Below are positions 35,933-44,957 of a DNA stretch of 64,000 bases, one piece after another. Numbering within the stretch: position 1 is the stretch's first letter; each line of letters begins with the position of its first letter. The notes under the pieces were generated by a model. That model was not told the DNA's origin, did no database searches, and saw nothing but the letters and a program-made list of their open reading frames with translations. The position numbers were made by a program, and so were the translations under genes. Source of the DNA: Rhodanobacter sp. C05 (GTDB lineage: Bacteria > Pseudomonadota > Gammaproteobacteria > Xanthomonadales > Rhodanobacteraceae). The stretch spans positions 62,001-126,000 of the forward strand of contig NZ_MUNQ01000026.1 in NCBI RefSeq assembly GCF_002001165.1, written 5' to 3'.

Positions 35933-36472
35933 TCACGCTGCCGCCTGTCGGAAATCAGGTGCACGCACCAGCCGGCTCATGCTGAAAATCGCCAGTTGCT
36001 GCTCACCCACCCGGTTTTCGACGAAACGGGCCAGCCGCGGATCATCCTCGCGCTCGACCTCGCGTCGCTGCTGCTCATCCACCGTGCGCTGGCCAAACAC
36101 TTCGTCGACCAGCAGCGCCACATTGCCGCTGCCCTGACGCACGATCAGGAGACGGGTGCGATCGGAATGCAGTGTGCGCTCGCCAAACAGGAACCGGCCG
36201 AAGTCGATCACCGGCACCAGATTGCCGCGCACATTGGCTACCCCGAGCAGCCAGGACTGGGTACCCGGCACCGGCGTGAGCGTGGGCACAGCCAGCAATT
36301 CATTGATTTCGTCGATGCCGCTGACCAGCATGCGCGAACCGACGCGAAAACCGATGCCGCGCCACAATCCGGGCGCTTCCAGCTTGTCGCTCGTGTCGGA
36401 GGCATGCGCCAACGATAACCGCTCGTAGCGCGCCAGGATTTCGAACGGGGTGCGATTGACAGTCTGGTTCAT
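35933..36472 (-). CDS. pilI: PilI, CheW-like coupling protein
   Basis: A 179-residue CheW-domain protein that links PilJ to ChpA. The conserved core LLGVANVRGNLVPVIDFGRFLFGE (around residues 78-102) and LLVDEVFGQR match PilI. The start at 36472 overlaps the pilH stop by four bases, so translation is coupled. Its position, pilH-pilI-pilJ, is the same as in Pseudomonas. Confidence 0.93.
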   Translation of the reverse strand: MNQTVNRTPFEILARYERLSLAHASDTSDKLEAPGLWRGIGFRVGSRMLVSGIDEINELLAVPTLTPVPGTQSWLLGVANVRGNLVPVIDFGRFLFGERTLHSDRTRLLIVRQGSGNVALLVDEVFGQRTVDEQQRREVEREDDPRLARFVENRVGEQQLAIFSMSRLVRAPDFRQAAA

Positions 36473-36840
36473 GTTGCACTCGACAGCAGATCGTTGATAC
36501 AGGCCAGCAGTTCCTTCTCGTTCACCGGCTTGGTGATGAACGCACGGGCGCCCTGACGCAAACCCCACACCCGATCGGTTTCCATCGACTTGGTGGTAAT
36601 CATCACGATCGGTACCGCCGAAGTGACCGGATCACGGGTCAGCGTGCGGGTCGCCTGGAAGCCATTCATGCCGGGCATGATCACGTCCATGATGATCAGG
36701 TGCGGTGGCTCGGCGCGTGCGCGCTCGATGCCTTCCTCGGCTGTTCCGACAGCGACGACCTGATGGCCGGCACGCTCAAGCAGCGTGGTGAACACGCGCA
36801 CGTCGGTCGGCGAATCGTCGATGATGAGAATAGTGGCCAC
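36469..36840 (-). CDS. pilH: PilH, single-domain response regulator
   Basis: A 123-residue CheY-like protein. Receiver residues are in place: acidic pair DD at residues 8-9, phosphoacceptor Asp52 (LIIMDVIMPGMNG), Thr in MITTKS and Lys in ITKPVN. PilH is a ChpA phosphorylation target that counters PilG and tunes pilus retraction. It starts with GTG at 36840 preceded by GAGGGGGA. The pilG gene ends 22 bases upstream. Confidence 0.93.
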   Translation of the reverse strand: MATILIIDDSPTDVRVFTTLLERAGHQVVAVGTAEEGIERARAEPPHLIIMDVIMPGMNGFQATRTLTRDPVTSAVPIVMITTKSMETDRVWGLRQGARAFITKPVNEKELLACINDLLSSAT

Positions 36841-36862
36841 AGGTCCCCCTCAGAATCTGCAG

Positions 36863-37273
36863 TCAGCGGTTGGGTACCGTGCTGACATGGCGATGAATGG
36901 CACCAAGCAGCTCGTCTCGCGTGAACGGCTTGGTCAGATACTGTTCGGCACCCACGATGCGCCCGCGAGCCTTGTCGAACAGGCCATCTTTCGAGCTCAG
37001 CATGATCACCGGCGTGGCACGGAAAAGCGGATTGTTCTTGATCAGCGCGCAGGTCTGATAACCATCCAGCCGCGGCATCATGATGTCGACAAAGATGATC
37101 GCCGGCTTCTGATCGGAGATCTTGGCAAGCGCCTCGAATCCGTCGACCGCGGTCAACACCTCGCAGCCCTCTTTTTTAAGCAGGGTTTCCGCCGTGCGGC
37201 GGATGGTCTTCGAGTCATCGATCACCATGACCTTGAGACCAGCCAAGTCATTAGCACTCACGTTCAAATTCAC
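36863..37273 (-). CDS. pilG: PilG, single-domain response regulator
   Basis: A 136-residue CheY-like protein. Receiver signatures: VIDDSKTIRRTAETLLKK, phosphoacceptor Asp63 (FVDIMMPRLDG), MLSSKDG and LTKPF. PilG, phosphorylated by ChpA, promotes pilus extension and cAMP production in Pseudomonas. The start is unusual: no ATG exists. I give GTG at 37273; a TTG at 37267 is eight bases past a GGGGGAG ribosome binding site and is an equally good candidate. First gene of the operon. Confidence 0.9.
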   Translation of the reverse strand: MNLNVSANDLAGLKVMVIDDSKTIRRTAETLLKKEGCEVLTAVDGFEALAKISDQKPAIIFVDIMMPRLDGYQTCALIKNNPLFRATPVIMLSSKDGLFDKARGRIVGAEQYLTKPFTRDELLGAIHRHVSTVPNR

Positions 37274-37642
37274 TACTCCCCCTGCGGCCCGGCCCGAGCT
37301 CAGGATAGACACCAAGACATGCAACAGCCATGCCGTACGGTGCGCATGTAAAAAATTTCGAAACGAATCATCGGGAACCCGCTCTGCGGCAGAGTCCCCA
37401 AGGCTTTGCTGTTTACTGCCTGCCTGCCGAGACTGTCAAGCAATTGTTCGGATTCCCGCCCACGTGACCCATAGTGGCACCATCTGGCCGTCTGCGACAG
37501 CCATCGAATCATGGACAATCCTGTCGCCATGGGGATATCCCTGACGGGCTTCCCACTTACTATTAGGTACCAGGCGGGGACCAGCCGGACTACGCCTGCC
37601 TGTCAATCGACCTCATTCAGGTCGCCATATTGGAGATTCACC
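37274..37642. other. 369-base divergent intergenic region between pilG and gshB
   Basis: No gene is seen here. It must hold the promoters of the pilG-chpC operon (minus strand) and of gshB (plus strand). The only good match to a sigma-70 element is the TTGACA at 37434-37439 on the minus strand, described separately. An A-rich stretch (GTAAAAAATTT) lies around 37347-37357. Short open frames here lack coding character. Confidence 0.6.
37410..37439 (-). promoter_or_regulatory. Candidate promoter for the pilG-chpC operon
   Basis: On the minus strand a perfect TTGACA (37439-37434) is followed after 18 bases by TAAACA (37415-37410), a weak -10. It would give a leader of about 130 bases before pilG. 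This is a pattern match only. Confidence 0.35.
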
Positions 37643-38620
37643 ATGACCCTTTCGGTCGGCGTACTGATGGACCCCATCAGCACGATCAAGATCGCCAAGG
37701 ACACCAGCTTCGCGATGCTGCTGGAAGCCCAGCGGCGTGGCCATACGCTGCATTACTTCGAACAAGGCGATCTGGCGTTGCGCGACGGTGCCCCGTGGGC
37801 CCGGATCGCGCCGCTCAGCGTGCGTGAAGATCCGCAGCACTGGTACACGCTGGAACAGGCGCAGTGGCGCGACCTGCGTGAACTCGACGTGGTGCTGATG
37901 CGCAAGGATCCGCCGGTCGACGCCCAGTTCATCTACGACACCATGGTGCTCGAAGCGGCCCAGCACGCCGGCGTCAGCATCATCAACCATCCGCGCGCGC
38001 TACGTGATTGCAACGAGAAGCTGTTTGCACTGACTTTTCCGCAATGCATCGCACCCACCCTGGTTTCACGCGATGCCGGCGAACTGCGTCGCTTCGCGGC
38101 CGAACACGCCGAAATCGTGCTGAAACCGCTGGACGGCATGGGCGGGCGCGGCATCTTCCGGGTCAAGGCTGGCGACAGCAATCTCAACTCGATGCTGGAA
38201 ACCCTGCTCGGTGGCGATGCGCATGGCGAAGGGCGGCAGCTGACCATCGCACAGAAGTACATCCCCGAGATCACCACCGGCGACAAGCGCATCCTGGTCA
38301 TCGATGGCGAGCCGGTGCCTTATGCACTGGCGCGAATCCCGCAAGGTAACGAGTTCCGCGGCAATCTTGCCGCCGGTGGCCGCGGTGTCGGCATGCCACT
38401 GTCCGACCACGACCGCTGGATCGTGGCCCAGGTGGCACCCGAACTTCGCCGCCGCGGCCTGCTGTTTGTAGGTCTGGACGTGATCGGTGACTACCTGACC
38501 GAGATCAACGTCACATCCCCGACCTGCGTGCGCGAGCTGGATGCCCAGTTCGGGATTAACATTGCCGGCCAGTTGTTCGACGTCATCGAGCAGCACGTCA
38601 TCGGAAATCGCACCGCGTGA
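37643..38620 (+). CDS. gshB: Glutathione synthetase GshB
   Basis: A 325-residue ATP-grasp enzyme that joins gamma-glutamylcysteine and glycine. Family signatures: VGVLMDPISTIKIAKDTSFAML at the start, LVSRD, IVLKPLDGMGGRGIFRV near residues 153-169, and GLLFVGLDVIGDYLTEINVTSPT near the C-terminus. Ribosome binding site GGAG lies eight bases upstream. It is divergent from pilG and its stop overlaps the next gene, both also true in Pseudomonas. Confidence 0.95.
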   Translation: MTLSVGVLMDPISTIKIAKDTSFAMLLEAQRRGHTLHYFEQGDLALRDGAPWARIAPLSVREDPQHWYTLEQAQWRDLRELDVVLMRKDPPVDAQFIYDTMVLEAAQHAGVSIINHPRALRDCNEKLFALTFPQCIAPTLVSRDAGELRRFAAEHAEIVLKPLDGMGGRGIFRVKAGDSNLNSMLETLLGGDAHGEGRQLTIAQKYIPEITTGDKRILVIDGEPVPYALARIPQGNEFRGNLAAGGRGVGMPLSDHDRWIVAQVAPELRRRGLLFVGLDVIGDYLTEINVTSPTCVRELDAQFGINIAGQLFDVIEQHVIGNRTA

Positions 38621-39486
38621 GCACCACTGCAACCGCTTCCAGCGCCCCGGATCCCATCGGCGCCACCCTGCTGTTCTCGTTGCTGCTGCATGGTGTGCTG
38701 CTGCTCGGCATCACCTTTCACTTCGCGAAGTCCAGCCCCAGCCTGCCGACGCTGGATGTGACCCTGGTCAACGTGGCGAATCAGGAGGTGCCGGACAAGG
38801 CAGACTTCCTGGCACAAGCCAATAACCGTGGTGGCGGCCAGAGCGACAAGGCTGGGCGACCGTCGCAACCCTTTTCCGGCATGCTGCCCAAGCCTGATAC
38901 GGGCACGGCGGCGCAACCCGTCGAAGCTGCCACACCGCAGCCTCACGAAGCCACCCCGACCCGGATGGTCACTACCACCGGAGCAACCGACTTCAGTGTC
39001 ACCAGCGATACCGCGCAGACCCAGATCGATCCGCAGGATCAGGTCCCGACCGCGGCCGAGCTGCAAAATGAGCAGGAAGCAGCAAGGTTGGAAGCTGCGA
39101 TCCGTAAACAGCAGACGGAATACGCCAAGCGGCCCAAGGTCAAATACCTCACCGCGAATACCAAGTCGGACGTATATGCCGCCTACCTGAGCGGCTGGGC
39201 CGAGCGCGTCGAGCGGGTCGGCAATCTCAACTACCCGGAAGAGGCGCGTCGCCGCGGCCTGCACGGCGATGTACTGCTTACCGTGGTACTCAACCTCGAC
39301 GGCAGCATTGAGGACATCAAGGTGATCCGGGGCTCCGGCCAACCGCTGCTGGACGACGCTGCCAAGCAGATTGTGCGACTGGCAGCGCCATTTCCTCCCG
39401 CGCCACATACCAGCGAGGCGCTGGACCAGCTCAATATCACCCGGACCTGGGAATTCCAGCCGAACGACGTGCTGGAGACGCACTGA
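38617..39486 (+). CDS. TonB-family energy transducer (TonB3-like)
   Basis: A 289-residue protein: one N-terminal membrane helix (about residues 14-33, TLLFSLLLHGVLLLGITFHF), a Pro/Thr/Gln-rich periplasmic spacer, and a C-terminal TonB_C domain (about 190-289, with NYPEEARRRGLHGDVLLTVVLNLDGSI). TonB proteins transmit proton-motive force to outer-membrane receptors; the homologue at this location in Pseudomonas is tied to twitching motility. GTG start at 38617 overlaps gshB by four bases. No exbB/exbD is adjacent. Confidence 0.87.
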   Translation: MSTTATASSAPDPIGATLLFSLLLHGVLLLGITFHFAKSSPSLPTLDVTLVNVANQEVPDKADFLAQANNRGGGQSDKAGRPSQPFSGMLPKPDTGTAAQPVEAATPQPHEATPTRMVTTTGATDFSVTSDTAQTQIDPQDQVPTAAELQNEQEAARLEAAIRKQQTEYAKRPKVKYLTANTKSDVYAAYLSGWAERVERVGNLNYPEEARRRGLHGDVLLTVVLNLDGSIEDIKVIRGSGQPLLDDAAKQIVRLAAPFPPAPHTSEALDQLNITRTWEFQPNDVLETH

Positions 39487-39544
39487 AATCTGATCTAGTC
39501 AGTGGAATACGACGCGCTCACCACAGTGCGCATACAATGCAGAC

Positions 39545-40114
39545 ATGACTTCCGGGCAACTCGCCACCCTTACCGGGCACTTCCTCATCGCGATGCCGAA
39601 TCTGGCCGAACCGCCATTCTCGCGCGGTGTAGCGCTGCTGTGCCAGCACAGCGAGGACGGCGCAGTTGGCCTGCTGGTCAACCAGTTGTCCGAATACCGC
39701 TTCGGTGACGTGCTGGCGCAGATGCGGCTCGAATGCGTGGACAGCGAACTGGCCGATGCCCCGGTGCTGATCGGCGGCCCGGTGCAGCAAGAGCGCGGCT
39801 TCGTGCTGCACCGCGACCCTGGCGACTGGGAATCCAGTTATCGCGTCAATGACGACTGGTCGGTCACCACCTCGCGCGACATCCTGGTTGCGATGGCTGC
39901 CGGTGAAGGCCCGCGCCAGGCGATCATGGCGCTCGGTTACGCCGGCTGGGACGCCGGCCAGCTGGAACAGGAGCTGATGGCCAATGCCTGGCTTACCGCC
40001 GAAGCCTGCGGTCGGGTGGTGTTCGATACCCCGCTGGAAGAGCGCTGGAGCGCCGCCGCCGGACTGGTCGGGGTGGATCCACGCCAGCTGTCCGGCTATG
40101 CGGGCCACGCATGA
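39545..40114 (+). CDS. yqgE: YqgE/AlgH family protein
   Basis: A 189-residue protein of the UPF0301/AlgH family, recognisable by LTGHFLIAMPNLAEPPFSRGVALLCQHSEDGAVGLLVNQ near residues 8-46 and the GPVQQERGFVLH box near residue 78-90. AlgH was described as a transcriptional regulator but has a fold without obvious DNA-binding parts, so its role is unsettled. Its end overlaps ruvX by four bases, a conserved gene pair. Confidence 0.93.
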   Translation: MTSGQLATLTGHFLIAMPNLAEPPFSRGVALLCQHSEDGAVGLLVNQLSEYRFGDVLAQMRLECVDSELADAPVLIGGPVQQERGFVLHRDPGDWESSYRVNDDWSVTTSRDILVAMAAGEGPRQAIMALGYAGWDAGQLEQELMANAWLTAEACGRVVFDTPLEERWSAAAGLVGVDPRQLSGYAGHA

Positions 40115-40560
40115 GCTGTGTGCTCGGGTTCGACGTCGGCAGTCGCCTGACGGGTGTAGCCATCGGCAACTCGTTGACCGCCAGCGCGCGTGGACTGACC
40201 ACGATTCCCGTGCGTGATGGCGAACCGGACTGGCAGCAGCTCGATGGCCTGCGCAAGGAATGGCTGCCGGACACTCTCATCGTCGGCCTGCCGCTGGCGC
40301 TCGATGGCGGCGAGCAGGCTGCCAGCCGCAGTGCACGCCGTTTCGCCACCCAGCTGCAGCAACGCTACAGCCTGCCGGTGATGCTCGTCGACGAGCGCCA
40401 CAGCTCGCAGGAAGCCGCTGCACGATTCGCAGCTGCCCGTGCCGCCGGGCTCAAGCGCCGGCGCGATGCCGCAACGATCGACGCCGAAGCCGCGGCGATC
40501 ATCGTCGAGCGCTGGCTGGGTGGCGCAGAAGCATGGCCCGCTGTCGCTACCGGTCACTAA
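40111..40560 (+). CDS. ruvX: Holliday junction resolvase-like RNase RuvX (YqgF)
   Basis: A 149-residue RNase H-fold protein. Visible motifs: LGFDVGSRLTGVAIGNSLT with the first acidic residue (Asp) at the N-terminus, IVGLPLALDGGEQ, VDERHSSQEA and a terminal IDAEAAAIIVERWL with the third acidic residue. YqgF is required for 16S rRNA 5'-end processing. It follows yqgE with a four-base overlap and precedes pyrB by 32 bases. Confidence 0.93.
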   Translation: MSCVLGFDVGSRLTGVAIGNSLTASARGLTTIPVRDGEPDWQQLDGLRKEWLPDTLIVGLPLALDGGEQAASRSARRFATQLQQRYSLPVMLVDERHSSQEAAARFAAARAAGLKRRRDAATIDAEAAAIIVERWLGGAEAWPAVATGH

Positions 40561-40592
40561 CTTCCTATCCCCCCAATCTCAGACCTGCCGCC

Positions 40593-41519
40593 ATGAGCCC
40601 TCGCCTGCGTCACCTGACCACCCTGGAACATCTTCCGCGCGAGACGATCGAGCGCCTGCTCGACCGCGCCGAGGCGCTGCGCGATGCCTGCGCGCATGGC
40701 ACCCGCAAGCTCGACGTGCTGGCCGGACGCACCGTGCTGAACCTGTTTTTCGAGCCTTCCACCCGCACGCGCACTTCCTTCGAGCTGGCGGCACGCCGGC
40801 TTGGTGCCGATGTGATCAATTTTGACATCGGCTTCTCCTCGACCAGCAAGGGTGAGGAATTGTTCGACACGCTGCATACGCTGGAAGCCATGCATCTGGA
40901 TGCGATCATCGTGCGCCACAAGCACTCCGGCACGCCGGACGAGCTGGTGCGCCACGCCATGAGCGGCGTGTCAGTGATCAATGCCGGCGACGGCAACCGG
41001 GCGCACCCCACCCAGGGCCTGCTTGACGCGTTGACGATCCGCCAGCACCGGCCGGATTTCGAGAACCTCAGCGTCGTGATCTGCGGCGACATCCGGCATT
41101 CGCGGGTGGCGCGTTCGGACATCCACGCATTCAGCACCCTGGGCATCAAGCAGATCCGCCTGTGCGGACCGACCCCCCTGATGCCGACGGCAGAGGAATT
41201 CCCGCACTGCCAGCACTACGACGACTTTGATGCCGCCATCGACGGCGCCGATGCCGTGATCATGTTGCGCCTTCAGAAAGAGCGCATGGCCTCGATCGAC
41301 CTGCCCGACGAAGCGGCCTACTTCGACCATTACGGCCTTGATCAGCGCCGTCTGGCACGTGCCTCCAAGGGCTGCCTGGTCATGCATCCAGGCCCGATCA
41401 ACCGTGGCATCGAGATCGCCCCGGACGTGGCCGACGGCGCCCAGTCGCGCATTCTGGAGCAGGTCGGCAACGGCGTCTTCGTGCGCATGGCGGTATTGAA
41501 CGAAGTGCTGGCCCGCTGA
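40593..41519 (+). CDS. pyrB: Aspartate carbamoyltransferase catalytic subunit PyrB
   Basis: A 308-residue enzyme of pyrimidine synthesis condensing carbamoyl phosphate and aspartate. The carbamoyl-phosphate site FEPSTRTRTSFE is at residues 51-62; HPTQGLLDALTI near residues 134-145 and HPGPINRGIEI near the C-terminus are also intact. In Pseudomonas a pyrR homologue sits beside it; none is seen here. No pyrI regulatory-subunit gene or dihydroorotase-like pyrC gene follows in the window. Confidence 0.95.
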   Translation: MSPRLRHLTTLEHLPRETIERLLDRAEALRDACAHGTRKLDVLAGRTVLNLFFEPSTRTRTSFELAARRLGADVINFDIGFSSTSKGEELFDTLHTLEAMHLDAIIVRHKHSGTPDELVRHAMSGVSVINAGDGNRAHPTQGLLDALTIRQHRPDFENLSVVICGDIRHSRVARSDIHAFSTLGIKQIRLCGPTPLMPTAEEFPHCQHYDDFDAAIDGADAVIMLRLQKERMASIDLPDEAAYFDHYGLDQRRLARASKGCLVMHPGPINRGIEIAPDVADGAQSRILEQVGNGVFVRMAVLNEVLAR

Positions 41520-41666
41520 ACACAGTATCGGCGTCGAACAGCGCATTCCGGCAGTGACCGGGAATCCGTACATAGCCAGGCCGCACCAAACCACAGGTTG
41601 CCGCGCCGCAACAACCCACAAAGCGGCATAATAGCGGCGCAGTATTCATCAGCCATGGGGATCATC

Positions 41667-43454
41667 ATGCGATCGACGAAGCGCTTTATCGCGCTGGGCT
41701 TTGCTGGCGTCATGCTGGCGGCCTGCGGGCACAAGGACAAGGATGCACCGCTGGCTTTCGTGCCGGCAGACACGCCGTACGTGGTGGCCAATCTGGACGT
41801 ACTGGACGACGGCACCCGCGCGGCCCTGCTTGCCCAGGCCGACGCACAACTGCCCACGCAACTGGCCCAGCTGAATGCTGCGGCCGACCGTCTGGCAGCG
41901 AAGGATCCCGATGGTGCACGTCTGTTGCACGCACTGAGTGCGGAGTTCAACGGCAAGACCGTCGAGGGTTTCGCGCAAAGCGCCGGCGTGAATATCAAAG
42001 GCCTCTCGGCCTTCTACGGGCTCGGCCTGGCGCCGATCGCACGCTTCGAACTGAACGATCCGAAGGCATTCGAGGGTTTCGTCAGCCGGCTGGAAACCGC
42101 CTACGGCAAGAAGCTCGATATCGCCAGCATCGGCACACAGAGTTATCGCAAATATGGCTTCGCTGCCTCCGGTACCGAGGTGATCCTGGCCACGGTCGGC
42201 AAGCAGGCCGTGGCCGCGCTGCTGCCAGCCGATGTGTCGCCCGCCATGTTGCGCGAGGCACTGGGACTCGATCGGCCGCAAAAGAGCCTGCTGGATGACG
42301 GTCGTCTTGACGCACTGGCCAAGGCCAAGGGCTACCAGAAGTGGATGGTCGGCAACCTAGACCTGACCCGCGCCCTGCCGCTGGCCATCGGTGGCACGGA
42401 TCCCCTGCTGAGCGCCATCCTCAAGGCGCGAGCCGAGGCTGTCTCCGCCAAGACAGGCGAACCGGTGGCCAATCAGCTGCAGACTTCGCCAAGCTGCATG
42501 ACCGACGCCGCCCGTATCGCCGCCCGCGTACCGGCCGTGAATTTCGGCTATACCCGACTCGACACGAAGCACCAGGACATGCGGCTGGACGTGACGCTGG
42601 CCGACGACATCAGCAAAGCCTTTGCCGGCCTCAAGGTGGGTCTGCCTGGCCTGGGCAGCGCTGGCACCGCACCGTTTGATCTGAGCCTGGCACTGCCGAT
42701 CGCTCAGATGCGCACATTCTGGTCCGCTCAGGCCGATGCGGTGGCAGCCAAGCCATTCACCTGTCCGGCCCTGCTCGATCTCAACGACAGTTTCGCCAAG
42801 CTCGGCCCGGCGATGCAGAAAGCGGCCATCCCGCCCTTTGGCGACATGCTCGGTCTGCGCATTGCGCTGGACACCCTGGTTCCCGGCAAGGATTCCAGCA
42901 TGCCGACCTTCAGCGGGCGCATCGTGTTCGGTAGCAACAATCCCTCGGGCCTGCTCGCCAGCAGCCAGATGATGGTGCCCGCGCTCGCCCAGCTGAAACT
43001 TGGCAACGATGGCAAGCCGCTGCCGCTGCCAAAGGACATGACCAGCATGCTTGGCCAGCCCGCCTGGGTTGCGATGAGCGACAAGGCGCTCGCCCTGGGC
43101 ATCGGAGCCGGCGAGGATACCAAGCTCACCGACACGCTGAAGGATCCCGCTGGCGATGCCGGCGGCATGACCCGCATGCACCTGAGCGGCGCCATGTATC
43201 TGGACTGGTTGCAGCTGATGGAGCAAAAGGTCGACAGTCTGGCGGCTGCCACCGCAGCACTCAGCAAGACTGACGAGCCTTCGATCGATGGCGACAGCAC
43301 GGACGAAGCTGCGCAGGCTGCCGCCAATGCAGCACGTTCGAAAGCGCAGTTCGCCGCCATGAAAGCCCAGGCCGAGCGAGTCGACAGCATCGATGCCGAA
43401 ATGCATGTCGACGACAGCGGCATGGTGATCACCAGCCAGACGGCCCTGAAGTAA
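41667..43454 (+). CDS. Large exported lipoprotein of unknown function
   Basis: A 595-residue protein. A type II signal peptide is clear: RSTKRFIALGFAGVMLAAC with the lipobox LAAC and Cys20. The mature part begins KDKDAPLAFVPADTPYVVANLD, resembling DUF3352-like proteins, and continues with repeated alpha/beta segments; the last 70 residues are Ala/Lys-rich helix. No enzymatic motif was found. An ATG at 41655 would add four residues; GGGGA precedes 41667. A strong terminator follows. I could not assign a function. Confidence 0.72.
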   Translation: MRSTKRFIALGFAGVMLAACGHKDKDAPLAFVPADTPYVVANLDVLDDGTRAALLAQADAQLPTQLAQLNAAADRLAAKDPDGARLLHALSAEFNGKTVEGFAQSAGVNIKGLSAFYGLGLAPIARFELNDPKAFEGFVSRLETAYGKKLDIASIGTQSYRKYGFAASGTEVILATVGKQAVAALLPADVSPAMLREALGLDRPQKSLLDDGRLDALAKAKGYQKWMVGNLDLTRALPLAIGGTDPLLSAILKARAEAVSAKTGEPVANQLQTSPSCMTDAARIAARVPAVNFGYTRLDTKHQDMRLDVTLADDISKAFAGLKVGLPGLGSAGTAPFDLSLALPIAQMRTFWSAQADAVAAKPFTCPALLDLNDSFAKLGPAMQKAAIPPFGDMLGLRIALDTLVPGKDSSMPTFSGRIVFGSNNPSGLLASSQMMVPALAQLKLGNDGKPLPLPKDMTSMLGQPAWVAMSDKALALGIGAGEDTKLTDTLKDPAGDAGGMTRMHLSGAMYLDWLQLMEQKVDSLAAATAALSKTDEPSIDGDSTDEAAQAAANAARSKAQFAAMKAQAERVDSIDAEMHVDDSGMVITSQTALK

Positions 43455-43478
43455 CCACCGTCAAGGCTCGACTCAAGA

Positions 43479-43508
43479 ACCCGGAGCGCTGCGGCGCTCC
43501 GGGTTTTT
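43479..43508 (+). terminator. Rho-independent terminator after the lipoprotein gene
   Basis: ACCCGGAGCGC (43479-43489), a TGCG loop, and GCGCTCCGGGT (43494-43504) form a perfect 11-bp stem, followed by TTTTT. It lies 25 bases past the lipoprotein stop. Between it and the end of pilU at 43689, 180 bases hold nothing recognisable. Confidence 0.9.
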
Positions 43509-43688
43509 CATGCGTGATCAGATCGCATAACTCGAGTACGGCACTGCTGACCACCAAGACCTTTCCGTCATGCCAGTACCCACCCACCGACGCGGTTGTA
43601 TCGAGCTCGGCCTCAGGTGGTGCACGGATTGAACGACGGCATCCGCTAGTTCCTTAGTGGAGATCAACCCTGCGTGACAAGTACAGCC

Positions 43689-44861
43689 TCAGCGATTCAG
43701 CAGGTTGCTGCCGCCACCGAAGTTCTGCGCGTCGCGTGTCTCTTCCAGCTCCACACCCTCCAGCCCCTGGGACAAGGTATGCGCGTCGCCGCCCTGTGCG
43801 AGCTTGATGCGCAGGCGCACTTCGTTCGAGCTGTCGGCGTAGCGCAGCGCATCCTCGTAGCTGATCTCCCCGGCGTGATACAGCTCGACCAGAGCCTGGT
43901 CGAACGTCTTCATGCCGAGCAGGGTGGATTCCTTCATCAATTCCTTCAGCTTGTGGATCTCGCCCTGGCGGATGTAATCCTGTGCCAACGGCGTACCCAG
44001 CAATATTTCCACCGCAACCCGGCGCGCCTTGCCATCGGGTGTGGGTATCAGCATCTGCGCCACGATGCCCTTGAGGTTCAGCGACAGATCCATCAGCAGC
44101 TGCGTGCGACGATCTTCCGGGAAGAAATGCAGGATGCGGTCCATCGCCTGGTTGGCGTTGTTCGCATGCAACGTGCACAACACCAAGTGGCCGGTTTCGG
44201 CGAAGGCGATCGCGTGATCCATGCCTTCGCGTGTGCGCACCTCGCCGATCATGATCACGTCCGGTGCCTGGCGCAGCGTGTTCTTCAGCGCATTGTCCCA
44301 GCTGTCGGTGTCGATGCCGACTTCACGCTGGGTGATGATGCAGCCCTCGTGCTTGTGCACGTACTCGATCGGATCCTCGATCGTGATGATGTGGCCGGTC
44401 GAATTCTGGTTGCGATAACCGACCATCGCCGCCAGCGAGGTCGACTTGCCCGAGCCGGTGGCACCGACGAACACGATGATGCCGCGCTTGGTCATCGCCA
44501 GCTGCTTGATCACCGGTGGCAGATTCAACTCCTCCGGTGTCGGGATCTTCGACTCGATCCGGCGCAACACCATGCCGACGCAGTTGCGCTGGTAGAAGCA
44601 CGACACGCGGAAACGGCCGACGCCCTGCGCGGAAATCGCGAACTGGCATTCGTGGGTCTTCTCGAACTCCTCGCGCTGGCCCGGCGTCATCACGTTGAGC
44701 ACCATGTCGCGCGATTGCTGCACGCTGAGCGGGCTCTGGGTGATCGGCACGATGCGGCCCTGCACCTTCATCGACGGCGCCACACCCGCCGTGATGAACA
44801 GGTCGGAGGCCTTCTTGTGCACCATCAGTTTCAGGAACGAGGTGAAATCAAATTCGCTCAT
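43689..44861 (-). CDS. pilU: PilU, type IV pilus retraction ATPase
   Basis: A 390-residue PilT-like ATPase: KASDLFITAGVAPSMKVQGRI opens it, Walker A reads GATGSGKSTSLAAM near residue 140, the Asp box and Walker B (DPIEYVHKHEGCIITQREVG, PDVIMIGEVRTREGM) follow, and the His box HLVLCTLHANNANQAMDRI is intact. PilU assists PilT in retraction. It is longer than PilT at its C-terminus, typical of PilU. It follows pilT with 96 bases between. Confidence 0.95.
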   Translation of the reverse strand: MSEFDFTSFLKLMVHKKASDLFITAGVAPSMKVQGRIVPITQSPLSVQQSRDMVLNVMTPGQREEFEKTHECQFAISAQGVGRFRVSCFYQRNCVGMVLRRIESKIPTPEELNLPPVIKQLAMTKRGIIVFVGATGSGKSTSLAAMVGYRNQNSTGHIITIEDPIEYVHKHEGCIITQREVGIDTDSWDNALKNTLRQAPDVIMIGEVRTREGMDHAIAFAETGHLVLCTLHANNANQAMDRILHFFPEDRRTQLLMDLSLNLKGIVAQMLIPTPDGKARRVAVEILLGTPLAQDYIRQGEIHKLKELMKESTLLGMKTFDQALVELYHAGEISYEDALRYADSSNEVRLRIKLAQGGDAHTLSQGLEGVELEETRDAQNFGGGSNLLNR

Positions 44862-44957
44862 CGCGGGTCTCCTCCGGAGACAGGAAACGGAGTACAGGGG
44901 CGGAGAACAGAGGCGGGGTAGCAGTCGCTTCGCAACCCCGCTCCCCGCGTCCCGGTT

